Source: Timema cristinae
Taxonomy: Eukaryota > Arthropoda > Insecta > Phasmatodea > Timematidae
Direction of reading: 5' to 3'
Assembly: GCA_039000515.1 (NCBI GenBank)
Contig: JBCFYV010011172.1
Location: forward strand, 73,543,941-73,607,940
DNA: 64,000 nucleotides
Below, one piece after another: positions 44,901 to 55,021 of the stretch. A program made the translations under genes and the position numbers. The first letter of the stretch is position 1; every line of letters begins with the position of its first letter. Under the pieces are notes generated by a model. It saw only the letters and a list, made by a program, of their open reading frames with translations, did not search any database and was not told the DNA's origin.

Positions 44901-47453
44901 ATGTTCTTATAAAACTTTGATTTGAATTTGAGATTTTATATTCATATTTAAAATGAATATTTGGGTTGGTAAAAAAGTGGATTTGACCTATTTCTATTAG
45001 AGAATTTTATTCTGGTTTGCTCACTACCAATATGTTATTTTTATATCTCTACCCATTCTCTAGTTTTAGGGAGAGTTCTTGCAGGATATTTTAACATAAA
45101 TCCTATCCTGGCTCTTGTAATTGACACAAACCTAAAAAACATTGCTTGCCCCCATTTCGAATGTTGCTGGCTTGAAAAATAACCACATATTTTTGCTTTG
45201 TTTGCAAAAGGTATGCCAGTTTATACTTCTGCTGTGCCATCGAGCAGAAGGATAACGAGTTGTTAACGTTGGAGATCATTCACCGCTACGTTGAGCTGCT
45301 TGACAAATATTTTGGCAGTGTGAGTAGTAATTTGTTAGTGGAAGGATTTCATTGGACTTGTAGTCACATGATAAATTCTACCTCTTTGTCTCTACCTCTA
45401 TTAGTTTAAATATGCAGATAGACAAGTAGTGAGACGCATTATATAAATGATAAAATATTAATTAATTAGTCAACACCATTGTTTTTAAGCAATAACCCTT
45501 CTTATTTTATTCCTCAGCCCTTCCTCTAGAAACTAAACACACAAGCACTCTCCCACTAATCTCTTCATAAAGGTTTCGTGTTTTTAAATATCCCGTTTTG
45601 TTACTCATCATCATAATCATTATTAACCATTTACAGCCTACGGTTAATTTAATTAAAAGCCTCCATCTTCCTCTTTTCTTCCACCATGCTTCCTCCTTTA
45701 TTTGCTTCCATTCTTACCCTATCACTTGCACACTTGCTGTTATCTGCTCATCCCATTTCTTTCTAGGTCTTCCTTTTGGTAATTTTCCTAGGTACATCAT
45801 CTCCATCATTCTCTTTGATATTATTTTATCCCCCATCCTCTATACATGGCCATACCATGTCAGCCTTGCTTCCTCTACAACCTCATATACTCCCTGTTCC
45901 TTCACTCTTGCCTGGACAACTTAATTCCTAATCTTCTTACTCCTCCACAGGAACTTCATTCCCATAGCCTCCACTTTCCTAGTCTCTCTTAGATTCACTG
46001 TCTGTTTCTGCTGCATATGTGACTATGGGTAAAAAATACACCCTATACAGCACCTCCTTACATTTGAAGGGCACTTATCTTCTCCATAGCAGGTCTCTTA
46101 CACACCTGTTGAACAACTCTCCCTGTTGCCCGATCTTCTCTCTCCACCATTCACCTCAAATCATGCAACCCCATCCAATTTTATATATTTACTAGGCCTC
46201 ATCCTCTTCCTTGTCATTACCATCACTTCACACTTTGCCGTGCTAAATTTCACTCCACACTCTTTCACTTCCTCATTCCATTCCTGTAGCTGTTCCTGTA
46301 CTTTTCATTCTCCCCCCATACCGCCAAGTCATTAAATATCAAGGCCTTCATTCTTTGCTCTCTGAGTTTCCTTACAACTCTCTTCATTAAAGTTTCCATT
46401 ACTATTACAAATAGTAGTAGAGAGCACTCTCCTGCTTAACTCCATTATTTATTGGGAACCACTACGTCCATCTTAACACAACTCACGGTATTCTCATACA
46501 CACTCTTAACCATCATTACAACTCTTTCCACTCCAGCCTCCTCCATCGCTTGCCACACTATTTCTATCCACACTATCAAGTCCTTCCCAGATTCATACCT
46601 CCTTTTCATGAATGGTCGCATAGTGAAAATCTGTTACTAAACACTAATAAATAATGTCCAGTAAGTGAGCATCATTATTTCATTGCTTAAATTACTGATA
46701 ACATCTAAGTTTTCGTTTGGGGTCAGGCCTTTTGAATTCACAAATCCCTCTTAATTCTTTAGAATATTCAAGATTCAAGTATTTGAATAAAATAAAACTT
46801 TGTTTTTTAATTTTGAATACTAATTTTTTTAGTAATATAGTTAATCAATATAGTTATAATAAATTAATATAAGACAAACCAAATAACTTGGCTCCAAACT
46901 ATTAATCTACCACTTGTCTGAATGTAATTATGTGTTAACAGAATTTATTATAATCTAGCTACTAATTTTCTATTTCCTGTAGCAACTAAAAATTAATTTA
47001 CATAAAATCAGAATCAAATAAAACAAATTATACCAATAGGAGAAAATTAGGTTCTTATGTTTGTCATGTTACCAAAGATTTGAGATTTGAAACTTTAAGG
47101 TAAAATAAAGACTTGGATTAGAGAGCCGGATCTGTGGGAATAAATTCAACATTCTGAGAAAAAAAATAGGCTAAACACTTTCTTTGACCATCATTTTAAA
47201 AGTTAGCATTCTTGTGGTTCCAATATGGAGAGTAAAAATAAGTAATTTGTTTAGTAATGAGTGTTTGGAAGGCCTGTCTTGTTTCTTAAGTTGATTGTTA
47301 CCTGTTTGGGTGCAGGTCTGTGAACTGGATATCATCTTCAACTTTGAGAAGGCCTATTTCATCTTGGATGAGCTGCTTCTTGGAGGTGAGATCCAAGAGA
47401 CCAGCAAGAAAAACGTTCTTAAGGCCATCGCCGCTCAGGATCTGCTTCAAGAG
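41803..47453 (+). CDS. AP1S (AP-1sigma): AP-1 clathrin adaptor complex sigma subunit, 3 coding exons found
   Basis: Exons 41803-41981, 45211-45319 and 47316-47453 join in frame (phases 2 and 0) to 142 residues. They begin [19 protein letters not shown] and include [71 protein letters not shown] and [19 protein letters not shown]. This covers almost the whole sigma fold; family members are about 157 residues, so only ~15 C-terminal residues are missing. In the AP-1 heterotetramer sigma packs against gamma and helps recognise dileucine sorting signals at the trans-Golgi network and endosomes. An AG directly precedes the ATG, so a 5' exon (non-coding or ending in ATG) is spliced on. The final exon was not found in 47454-64000, although the donor GTTAGT is present. 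The near-perfect conservation means a functional gene. Confidence 0.95.
41982..45210 (+). other. AP1S intron with SINE-like pieces
   Basis: Holds two tRNA-like heads (42158-42240 and 42990-43075) and a GC-richer stretch at 42570-42960. The last may be a MITE; it shares an exact 21-bp match (42749 on) with the left border of the hAT element at 49507. Otherwise AT-rich without features. Confidence 0.5.
42155..43085 (+). repeat. Two copies of a tRNA-like SINE head (third SINE type)
   Basis: AGTGTTAGAAGAGCATTAGC followed by AAGCCAAAGGTCCCAGAG (from about 42169) and AGTGTTAGAGCATTGGTGCG followed by AAGCCAAAGGTCCCAAG (from about 43001) are related and in the same orientation. Both continue TTGA(T/C)TC and a TTTTCAC-type body. 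Neither has the AACGGG tail. Confidence 0.6.
45211..45319 (+). CDS. AP1S (AP-1sigma): AP1S second coding exon found
   Basis: Completes R60 and encodes residues 61-96 ([12 protein letters not shown] to LDKYFGS). Acceptor TTTGCAAAAG, donor GTGAGT. The acceptor closely resembles the sequence at the previous donor (AAAAG|GT), so junction choice was fixed by frame. Confidence 0.94.
45410..45450 (+). repeat. Possible diverged SINE tail
   Basis: ATATGCAGATAGACAAGTAG followed by TGAGACGC resembles the shared SINE tail with several changes; 5' part unrecognisable. Confidence 0.35.
45596..46640 (-). pseudogene. LINE 3' half (RT and C-terminus) in AP1S intron
   Basis: Minus-strand reading, high to low: a [12 protein letters not shown] RT box (46460-46430), [20 protein letters not shown] (about 46405-46345), LAVWGENEK (46330-46300), [20 protein letters not shown] and [19 protein letters not shown], then [20 protein letters not shown] and [11 protein letters not shown], and a 3' tail rich in ATG/ATT repeats at 45599-45625. 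Several stops. The family matches the truncated copy at 10650-11040. Confidence 0.85.
47316..47453 (+). CDS. AP1S (AP-1sigma): AP1S third coding exon found
   Basis: Encodes residues 97-142 ([10 protein letters not shown] to AAQDLLQE). Acceptor GGGTGCAG, donor GTTAGT at 47454. If the intron were retained, translation would add [10 protein letters not shown] and stop at 47486, giving a 152-residue protein close to normal length; the expected route is splicing to a distal ~15-codon exon. Confidence 0.94.
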
Positions 47454-47869
47454 GTTAGTTATGGCAACTTTGGCTTAGAGCTATGACATTGGCATTGGTG
47501 TAGCCCCTTTTATCCCCTTTACCCATCATTTGGTTCTGTATAGGCATCAGGGCAAGTATAAATTAAGCATTTCCCACAATTCTCGATCTTAATTATAGTT
47601 ATATTTTATGGAGGCCTACACAAACAAATTGATCTACTACCTGTCATCATTTGTCTATTAATTTGATCTATTTGTTGTGTAATATCCAGCCATGTACATT
47701 GTTTGGCTAAGCCTGTGTTTAGATTCACACATGATACATTACTAATAACTCATGCTACACATTTAGTTGAAACATAACTTTGAATTATTGCTTTCAAAAT
47801 GATCCGTTATAAAAAATGCATGATGTATAACCCTTAAGTTGGTTTAACTTAGACAATTACTTACATTAG

Positions 47870-48070
47870 TGGGTACGTGGACCAAATGCCAGTTTCATCT
47901 AATCTGGGTTGCTGGAACTGAAGAGGTCGAAGATCTAATCCTGATTGGGTGTTTTCTCCTAAATAGGTTTCTATTTCCCTCCATGCAAATTTGAGTACAT
48001 TTCATCTAAATTCTATCTTATTTATCCATACCCCAGTGTAATAAATGTGAATAGCTTGGGCAAGTATTAA
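47870..48070 (+). repeat. Diverged SINE
   Basis: Decayed head (GGGTTGCTGGAACTGAAG; GATCTAATCCTGATTGGG at the B-box position), body CCTAAATAGGTTTCTATTTC and CTCCATGCAAATTTGAG as in the family A copies; tail poorly preserved. Confidence 0.55.
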
Positions 48071-48689
48071 GGTGAAGTTCAGAAAACTTTTGTGTGGCTG
48101 TGAGAAGGTAATTTTGCCACTTAGACTGTGAGAATAGTCTTAGCATTTGAAACACACTAATACATAAAAGATAGAATAGTTAAAGAACTCCTGAAAGTAC
48201 TTCTATTAGAGAATCATAACGATGTTCTAGATTGAAAAACTCTAATCTCCTGAGAGTTAATAATTAAAGGGATTACAAGGATTTCACACTTAATACAGAG
48301 CCCAAATAGATGAGGTTTTATTTACTGGCGATAGGCAGCAGTGATTTGTTTTCACATAAATAAACATGTGAAATACAAGGTTTGGAGGTAGTTTTCATTC
48401 AGCCCATCAATATAATATTTTAAAGATATAAGATTTAAAAAAAATCAAAGGCTTATATTGAGTTCAAATATGAAGGCATTGATTTAAAATTTAAATTTTT
48501 TACAAATGGAAAAAGGTTTTTGAACAGTTTTTGGTAAATTGGGAAAACATGACGCTTTGGCTTTCTTTAGTAAAAATGAATTAAATAAAGCACATAAAAA
48601 GGACAAAATTGAAAGAAAATTTAGATTGTGCCCCACCTGTTCTTCATAATGTAATAGCCTACTTACTAACACTGTGGCATTAGGTATTC

Positions 48690-49498
48690 GAAAGTTCATT
48701 GTCGCACTTAAAGTATGCCATCTATCCCTATTTTTATTAGTTCTATCCAGGCCACCTCATTAGACCCTATAGTTTTTAGGTCCATTCTAATGCTATCCTC
48801 CCATCTGCATCTAGGTCTTTCCATTGGGTTTGCTAATCAATATACTGAGCATGATTCTAAATTCTCCCATTTGCGCTGAATGTCCTGCTCATCGTAATCT
48901 ATGAGACTTGATTATCCTAACAATGTCTTATGACGAGTACAGGGTATGTAACCTCCACTCCCCAGTTGCCTCATCCCTTTTTGGACCAAGTAAATTTTTA
49001 AATACCTTGTTTTTGAACACAGTAAATTTGATTTCATCATGCAAAGTGAAAGACCATGTTTCACACCTATAAAGAACAATCTATAAATTATTATTTTGTA
49101 TATTCTGAGTCAACAACTCACTGACGGAGTAATTGTATCCATTTTCCGACTATTCTTTTCCTAATTTCCAATCTAATATTGTTATTGATAGTTAAAATTA
49201 TTTTAAATATTTAAACTCATTAACCCTGTCAAATGATATGTTGTTCGCAATTTTCTATAAATTATCATCCCCAATCTGTGTTCTCTGTGTGATCATGTAC
49301 TTAGTCTTTCAGCTTTCACTTCTAAACCTATTTCCTTACAACCTCTAATAAAATGTCTGTATTTCTTGCAACAGCTTCCTTACTATTTCCCAAGAGAGTT
49401 AAATCATCTGCTTATCCTAAAAGCTGTATTTACAGTTTGACTTCAAACCTTTCCTACTCTCTTGTATTACTACCCTAATAGCATACGCTAAGGTTTGA
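48690..49498 (-). pseudogene. LINE RT, 3' portion (right part lies at 51242)
   Basis: Minus-strand frames: QTLAYAI (about 49497-49477), an ADDLTLLGNSKEAVARNTDI region with ADD near 49415, LLEVVRK, then KYMITQRTQIGDDN-like and a long decayed thumb/C-terminal region ending near MNFR (48700). It is the downstream half of the RT interrupted by the hAT element; removing 49507-51241 joins it in frame with LLFN of the other half. Confidence 0.8.
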
Positions 49499-49506
49499 TT
49501 AAAAAG

Positions 49507-51233
49507 TAGAGATGAATTGAATCCACTATCTCATGAATCCAAATCTCGAATCCAAATCTACATTTTATTTTCGAATATCAAATCTTGAATCTGATTCCTA
49601 GCAAATTGTTAGACATTCTAATGATTTACAAATAGACTTACATTGCACAATATAGGCCTAAATTGTAAATTAAGATTTATTTCAATCATGCTTTCAATTT
49701 TAATCAACCCCACCCATCGCAAAATACAGGTTAAAATCCAGCCATATTAAACAATCTAGACTCATATTATTGTTTGAAAATCAAATCAATCAAAATTTGA
49801 ATGTCTTTTAGTTATTTTTAAAGTTTTGTTAGAATGAGTTAAGTTTCTAAAAAAAACATGTGAAATAAACAGATTAGGCCTAGATATCCTTTGATCAACT
49901 TTAATCAATATTGAAGGATTATAATTTATTTTAATAAGATAGCAAAAATAAAAATACAAAGGGATATTTTTAATAAAGAATATAACACGCTTAACAATTA
50001 AACATACATTGGAAATAGTGAACTCAATAATGCCTAAGTATGTTTTATTATTATTTCCATTATCTATCTTTGTGTAGAAAACAAGAAATATATTTGATTC
50101 TTGCAAGATATCGATTTCTGAGCATACATTCTATTTAAAACACGAACATATTTTTGACTCCAATATTTTTATTCCCATTTTATAAGGCAGGATCCCGCCT
50201 CGGTGGCGTAGTTGGCTAACGCGCTTGTCATGTTGTGCTCGACTGCTGAGGACAGGGAGATTGAGGTTCGAATCTCGGCCGGGTGAACTGGGGGTGGTTT
50301 TTCCTAAATGGTTTTTCACTCTCCCTCCACGCAAATGTGGGTTCACTTCCTCTAATTCAACCTCCCCAATTCCTAATCCATTAGCGTAATAAGTTCTTAA
50401 AGCATATAACCCAAACGGGTAGTAAGACGCGGTGCTAAATATAATTATAAGGCAGGACTCTGTTTGAATATTTTTACAATTACTTCAATAATATATTTAA
50501 AAAAATAATAAACACTTAATTAAAATCAATTTAAAAACAAATAATGAATGATCAAGTCGTTATTTGATTCTTAAAACCGAGAGTGCTTACTAAGTGATCA
50601 GATAACCTGAATCACTTTTAAACAAACAATCGATATACAATACGTAGGTCGGTAGCCATAAATAAACAGTTTTATCGGTGTCTTGACTGTCGACAGTATT
50701 TATTTTTCATTAAACCCAACAAAATGTCCAACTTAATAACAGTATGCATTAAATTGGGGTTCTTTGCATAGTTGTTAGTTAATTAAAACCATTTGTATAG
50801 TAAGAATTAACAGTATCTTTATTTTAATCATCACTTTGGCGAGTAAACATAATACACGTCATGGCGGCTGGCTTTGTATTGTGTGTAATGGCGGCTTACT
50901 TTGTATCATGTGCAATGTGTTCTTATTTCTCTTAAAAAAAAAGCCGTATTTTTTTTAAATTTATTTCGAGTTTATTTTAATTCTTGTTTTGATTTTCAGT
51001 TTTTGAAAAGTTATAATGTGTCCATTAAAATATTTACAAGATTGTTCATGAAGGGAAAGTTTTAGAAGTGAGCATGTGCCAAAACGCTCGAGTCCAGGTT
51101 TCCCATAGAGGTGGGTATGTTTTGTTTATGGGGTGAAAGATTCAACCATTGAATCCAGTAAAACACTGAATCCCTGAATCTCGAATACGTGTCAGGATTC
51201 GATGGATTTGAGGATTCAAGTGATCCATTTCTA
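49507..51233. mobile_element. Non-autonomous hAT element splitting a LINE, with perfect 8-bp TSD
   Basis: The ends TAGAGATGAATTGAATCC and, read inward, TAGAAATGGATCACTTGAATCC-type (first 20: TAGAAATGGATCACTTGAAT) are inverted repeats followed by many GAATC/GATTC motifs. An exact TTAAAAAG duplication (49499-49506 and 51234-51241) fits the hAT target pattern nTnnnnAn. The outer LINE reading frame is restored by removing it plus one duplication copy. It contains a SINE at 50193-50445 and no transposase. Confidence 0.92.
50193..50445 (+). repeat. Full-length SINE (family A2) with perfect 12-bp TSD
   Basis: The head CCTCGGTGGCGTAGTTGGCT and GAGGTTCGAATCTCGG are clear A and B boxes of a tRNA-derived promoter. 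The body GGTTTTTCCTAAATGGTTTT then TTCACTTCCTCTAATTC, and the tail ACGGGTAGTAAGACGCGGTG, complete the element. Perfect TATAAGGCAGGA duplications at 50181-50192 and 50446-50457. This is the best-preserved A2 copy here. Confidence 0.95.
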
Positions 51234-51241
51234 TTAAAAAG

Positions 51242-51540
51242 TAATGGGAAAAGTGAATCTCTTTGTTTCAACCCATTATATATTTCAAAATTATCTTATA
51301 AGTGACATCCAACAAGTATCCTGCCACATGTATCAGTCAAACATACCTCACTTATCTTGACAATTTTTTTTCCCCTATTATCTGCTGAGAAGTAAAAATT
51401 TGATCCGTTGTTGAGCTATATCGTCGAAATCCACACTGATGATCACCAACTATTTTCTCTTCAAATGGTGTCAATCTCATTTAAATTATGTTAGATAACA
51501 TTTTATAGTATTTAATAGACATGATAAATAAACAAAATAT
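51242..51540 (-). pseudogene. LINE RT, 5' portion interrupted by the hAT element
   Basis: Minus strand: LTPFEEKIVGDHQCGFRRYS (about 51476-51417), STTDQIFTSQQIIG, and further down GLKQRDSLFPLLFN (51275-51234), the conserved RT motif that precedes the YADD-type box. Stops and an internal deletion between these blocks. Continues at 49498. Confidence 0.82.
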
Positions 51541-52440
51541 TGTTATCGGTGACAAACTTTTTTAACTTTTTTTAAAAAGTTTTACTTCTAGACATCTGTG
51601 ATGCAGGTTCTTTGAGTTTGAATCAAATCTCGAATTGAAGCAAATCTTATTCGCAAATTTCAAATAGTTATCAAATCATATCATATCCTAGTTAATTTTG
51701 CTAACTTATGATGATAAAAAAAAGTTACATACTTAAAAAACATTAGAATAGTTTGGGCCCCTAGTTTTATAAGTTCAACAATCACGCGGTAATCTGTTGT
51801 GGCGTTTATAAAAAATTGAATGGAAATCTTCAATCCTCAAAGCTAACACATTTGTTACTTATCCAAGGGTGTGATTATAGTTTATATCAAAGGTTTATAA
51901 AGTTTGTTTTCAGGAAGAAAGTGATGCTTATTGTCTGGTTAATATGTAAATAAATAATAAGCATTGACTTTAATTCACAACAATGGCCTTAAAACCTATT
52001 GGGTTTTGTCTAGTTTGGTTTGATTTCTCGAATTGAATAATATATAAAATTTGAATTGATATTGATTAATACCAAAGCTCTGCATATCCCTAATATTTGG
52101 TGTAAAGCTTGGTAATTTATTTAATAAGTTTATTGTGATAACAAATATAAACAATCAACAGAGCTGGTGACTACTGAAAATCTTGTTACAATCTCTTGCT
52201 AAAGCATAGGTTTATTTAGTTTCAACTGAAATAAATATTCCTCAAATAATTGCACATTCCTTCCATCATCATGGTCACTTGATGTTTTTGCTTACCATTG
52301 CATAAAATGATTATTTCAAGTCAAGGTCTTCATATTTGGATTTAAGATATTTTTTGAAAACTTTTTTAAATCTCAAATAGCTCGAATACCATAGGATTTG
52401 AGCATGTCCTTTCTATTATAAAGTCATGAAAACTGGTCCG
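51541..52440. repeat. GAATC-rich region, likely degraded hAT relatives
   Basis: Contains many TTTGAATC, CTCGAAT and GAATTGAA motifs like those in the hAT element at 49507-51233, plus hAT-like ends ATATCCCTA (52085-52093) and CCTTTCTA (about 52409-52416). No coherent element boundaries could be paired. Confidence 0.35.
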
Positions 52441-54209
52441 TTCGAATTTTTATACACCCGAATTAGAGGAATAACTATAGTTGGATTCGGTGGAATATGT
52501 TTTTCAGGGTAATTTCAGTGTTGCCAATTTTTACACTGTGCTTGTCACACACGTTCTTAGTGTAAATACATTTCAGAATAAATTTACTCTTAAGAGCAAA
52601 CTCTTATATAAGGGTTGGAGGGCAATGCTTTTCATGTGGTCATAACTTATGTATACCAAGACGTGTATCATAAAGAAAGAATTTTCCTCATGACGCAACA
52701 GGCTCTCTGTTTCTTGCTCTGGGATAAGCTAACAATCTTAAGCTATGATTGTAGTCATGAGGGGAGAGTGGTTTCCATCCCTTGTATAACCTTAAAATAC
52801 ATACAAAAATGTCGACTGGTATAAAAGGGTACCAATAATTGTAATTTTTACTACACTAGCACGCAGAGGAAGTATTTAGGGAATGCCTATTAGTACAAAA
52901 AGCTAACTTATAAAAATAAATGAGAAGAAAGGAAGATGATGTCACCTTTGTGCATTGGATTCTTCCCACATTTTTCCTCTTTCCTTAGGTGGGCTTTCTT
53001 CATAAAATTTACTCTTAGTAGTTTATTTTTCCTTTTTCTTTAGTTTTATTAATTTACTTTATTATAAAATTATTTAGCCATTGGGCGACCTCATTTTTAA
53101 ACATAATATAAGTATTGATAAACATTCAGGGCAACTTACCTCTATTTCATAGTTTAATGTGTCCTTTATGGCTATGGAAGACTCTACCCATGATTCATTC
53201 ACAGACTGTGTAGTATTATATGAGTAGATCAAAGATCCAAGAATAAAATTGTTATAAAATCAAGTTTTGATATTTCTTGAATTCGATATTTAGTGTGGCC
53301 AACAGTTGTAGGTATAGAGTGGCAAGTAGATATAAATGCACATCATTTGTGTCACCTAGCTCCTGGTAAGTTGTTCTAGATAGAATCAAACTCTTTCCCT
53401 TTGGCTTTGTGTGTCGGCGCTCTATCAACTGATCCATGGTTGTATTACGGTGGGTGGACTTCACTCGTTTAAGTGCACTTATATTGTCATGGTGATCGTC
53501 TGGTCCAACTCGTTATACTTGCATTTTATTTGGCAGTCACTGACAGGGAATACAGGTTTCAAATCTTGTTTGGGTTCACTTGGGGATGGTTTTCTAGATG
53601 TTAGTTTCTCTGTGATTTTCCCACCCCTATGCCATCGTAATATAAGTGTTGCTGCTAAACTAATACAACTTTTATGAAACATACAATTAGTGCTGGGCTG
53701 ATCAACGGTTTTTCTGACTATGCTTATGTTGATTAGGCTGATCACAAATGCTGATTACTTGGTTTATTTTCTTTTAAATATCACAAAGATAATGTGCAAT
53801 AATAATGCTTAAAAAGCAATTGGTATTAATTTTGTTCGGTGCAGTAGGTTTACTTTGCAATCTTAAATTAAAACCATTAGAGTTAATTTGAATATAATTC
53901 ACTTTATTATTGGCTCTGCCATATTTTAAAGATAATAATTGGTTTTGGTTAAATTGACTCCACTTTTCTTATAGCTAAGTTTGTGATAGTTTTATATAGG
54001 AATTTTGTATTAAACTTAGAAATAAAAACATATATACTGTTTGCTTGGGGTACACTAGCATTTCCTCACCCATATGCTAGCAATTAAGTATCAAGGATCA
54101 GTGGGCCAAATGCAGAGCATTGCCCTAATTAATGGTTTCATAATCAGCCAATGATTGGAGCACGATCAGCATCAACCCAGCCCTACATTAAACACCACTA
54201 TTGCAATTT
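52441..54209. other. AP1S-distal region: no exon recognised; tRNA-like and SINE fragments
   Basis: A minus-strand tRNA-like segment (CATGGATCAGTTGATAGAGC, complement around 53417-53436) and a plus-strand SINE-body-like piece (GAATACAGGTTTCAAATCTT, 53549-53568, followed by GGGTTCACTTGGGGATGG) lie at 53250-53690. Otherwise AT-rich. Confidence 0.4.
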
Positions 54210-54217
54210 ATTTAGAG

Positions 54218-54597
54218 CAGTGGTTCTAAACAGGCATGTCGCTAAGTTGCTGAGACGTTATGTTTTGTTGATAAAAAATATATAGTAAAAATATTTTAAT
54301 CGCTCATAGTTTTTAAAAGTAATAAGAGAAGCTTTACTTATTTTAACAGATAGTTTAATGGCTAACAATGAGTTGACTAATTAATAAGAGATTTGAGCTT
54401 GTCGTTTCTTATACATAAATTCATTTTTGGTCAGATGGATAATGAACACATACAGATTCACCGTTAAACTGAGAGTCTCTCTGTGCATGCGCATGTCCGA
54501 GTCTCCCATAGTATTCCCATCTTGCACGTTCAGTGCGCCATGAGGACTTGCAACAAAGACTAGTGGGCCATGAACAAATAAAGGTTAAGAGTCACTG
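54218..54597. mobile_element. hAT-type MITE
   Basis: The left end CAGTGGTTCTAAACAGGC and the right end, read inward, CAGTGACTCTTAACCTTTA are typical hAT CAGTGGTTCTCAA-like termini. Flanks ATTTAGAG (54210-54217) and ATGTAAAG (54598-54605) match at 6 of 8 positions and both fit nTnnnnAn. 380 bp, non-coding. Confidence 0.8.
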
Positions 54598-54789
54598 ATG
54601 TAAAGGCTTGGAAGAGCGCTAGAAATGTGTCTTGAATAAAATGAGTAAGACCTTGCATGACTTAGATGATTGGACATAGCTGAAAAGTAAAATTCCCAAC
54701 GTTTGTGTCCCTGTCATTTACAGTTTTCAGAAAGATTGAGTAAATATTTTGCTATGTCAGACCAGTTCTGTGCCAACCTATTTTTTTAA

Positions 54790-55021
54790 CACCGCGTCTT
54801 ACTACTTGCATGGGTTATACATATATGTACTAATTATGTTTGAGTGTTAGGTATGAGGAAGGTTGAATTTTGAAGTGTACCCACATTTGCATGGATGGAG
54901 AGTTGAAAACCATTTAGGAAAAATCACCCTCAGTAGTTGCGGTTAAGATTCAGACCTCAATCTCCTCCTCATCAGCAGCTAGTCTATTGCAAGAGTGATG
55001 CCTTAAACCATGCAGCCACTA
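54790..55021 (-). repeat. SINE copy, minus strand
   Basis: It has the tail ACACCGCGTCTTACTACTTG (complement of the shared SINE tail), a body with AAATGGTTTTCAACTC, and a head TGCATGGTTTAAGGCATCAC on the minus strand. This is the same head type as 903-1131, not the A1 or A2 heads. Confidence 0.75.

Noticed and set aside
45598..46335. Several plus-strand Ser/Thr/Pro/His-rich open frames
   Set aside because: Antisense shadow of the minus-strand LINE at 45596-46640.
50193..50265. Possible tRNA gene
   Set aside because: The tRNA-like head is followed by the SINE body and tail with flanking TSD, and similar heads recur elsewhere; it is a SINE promoter.
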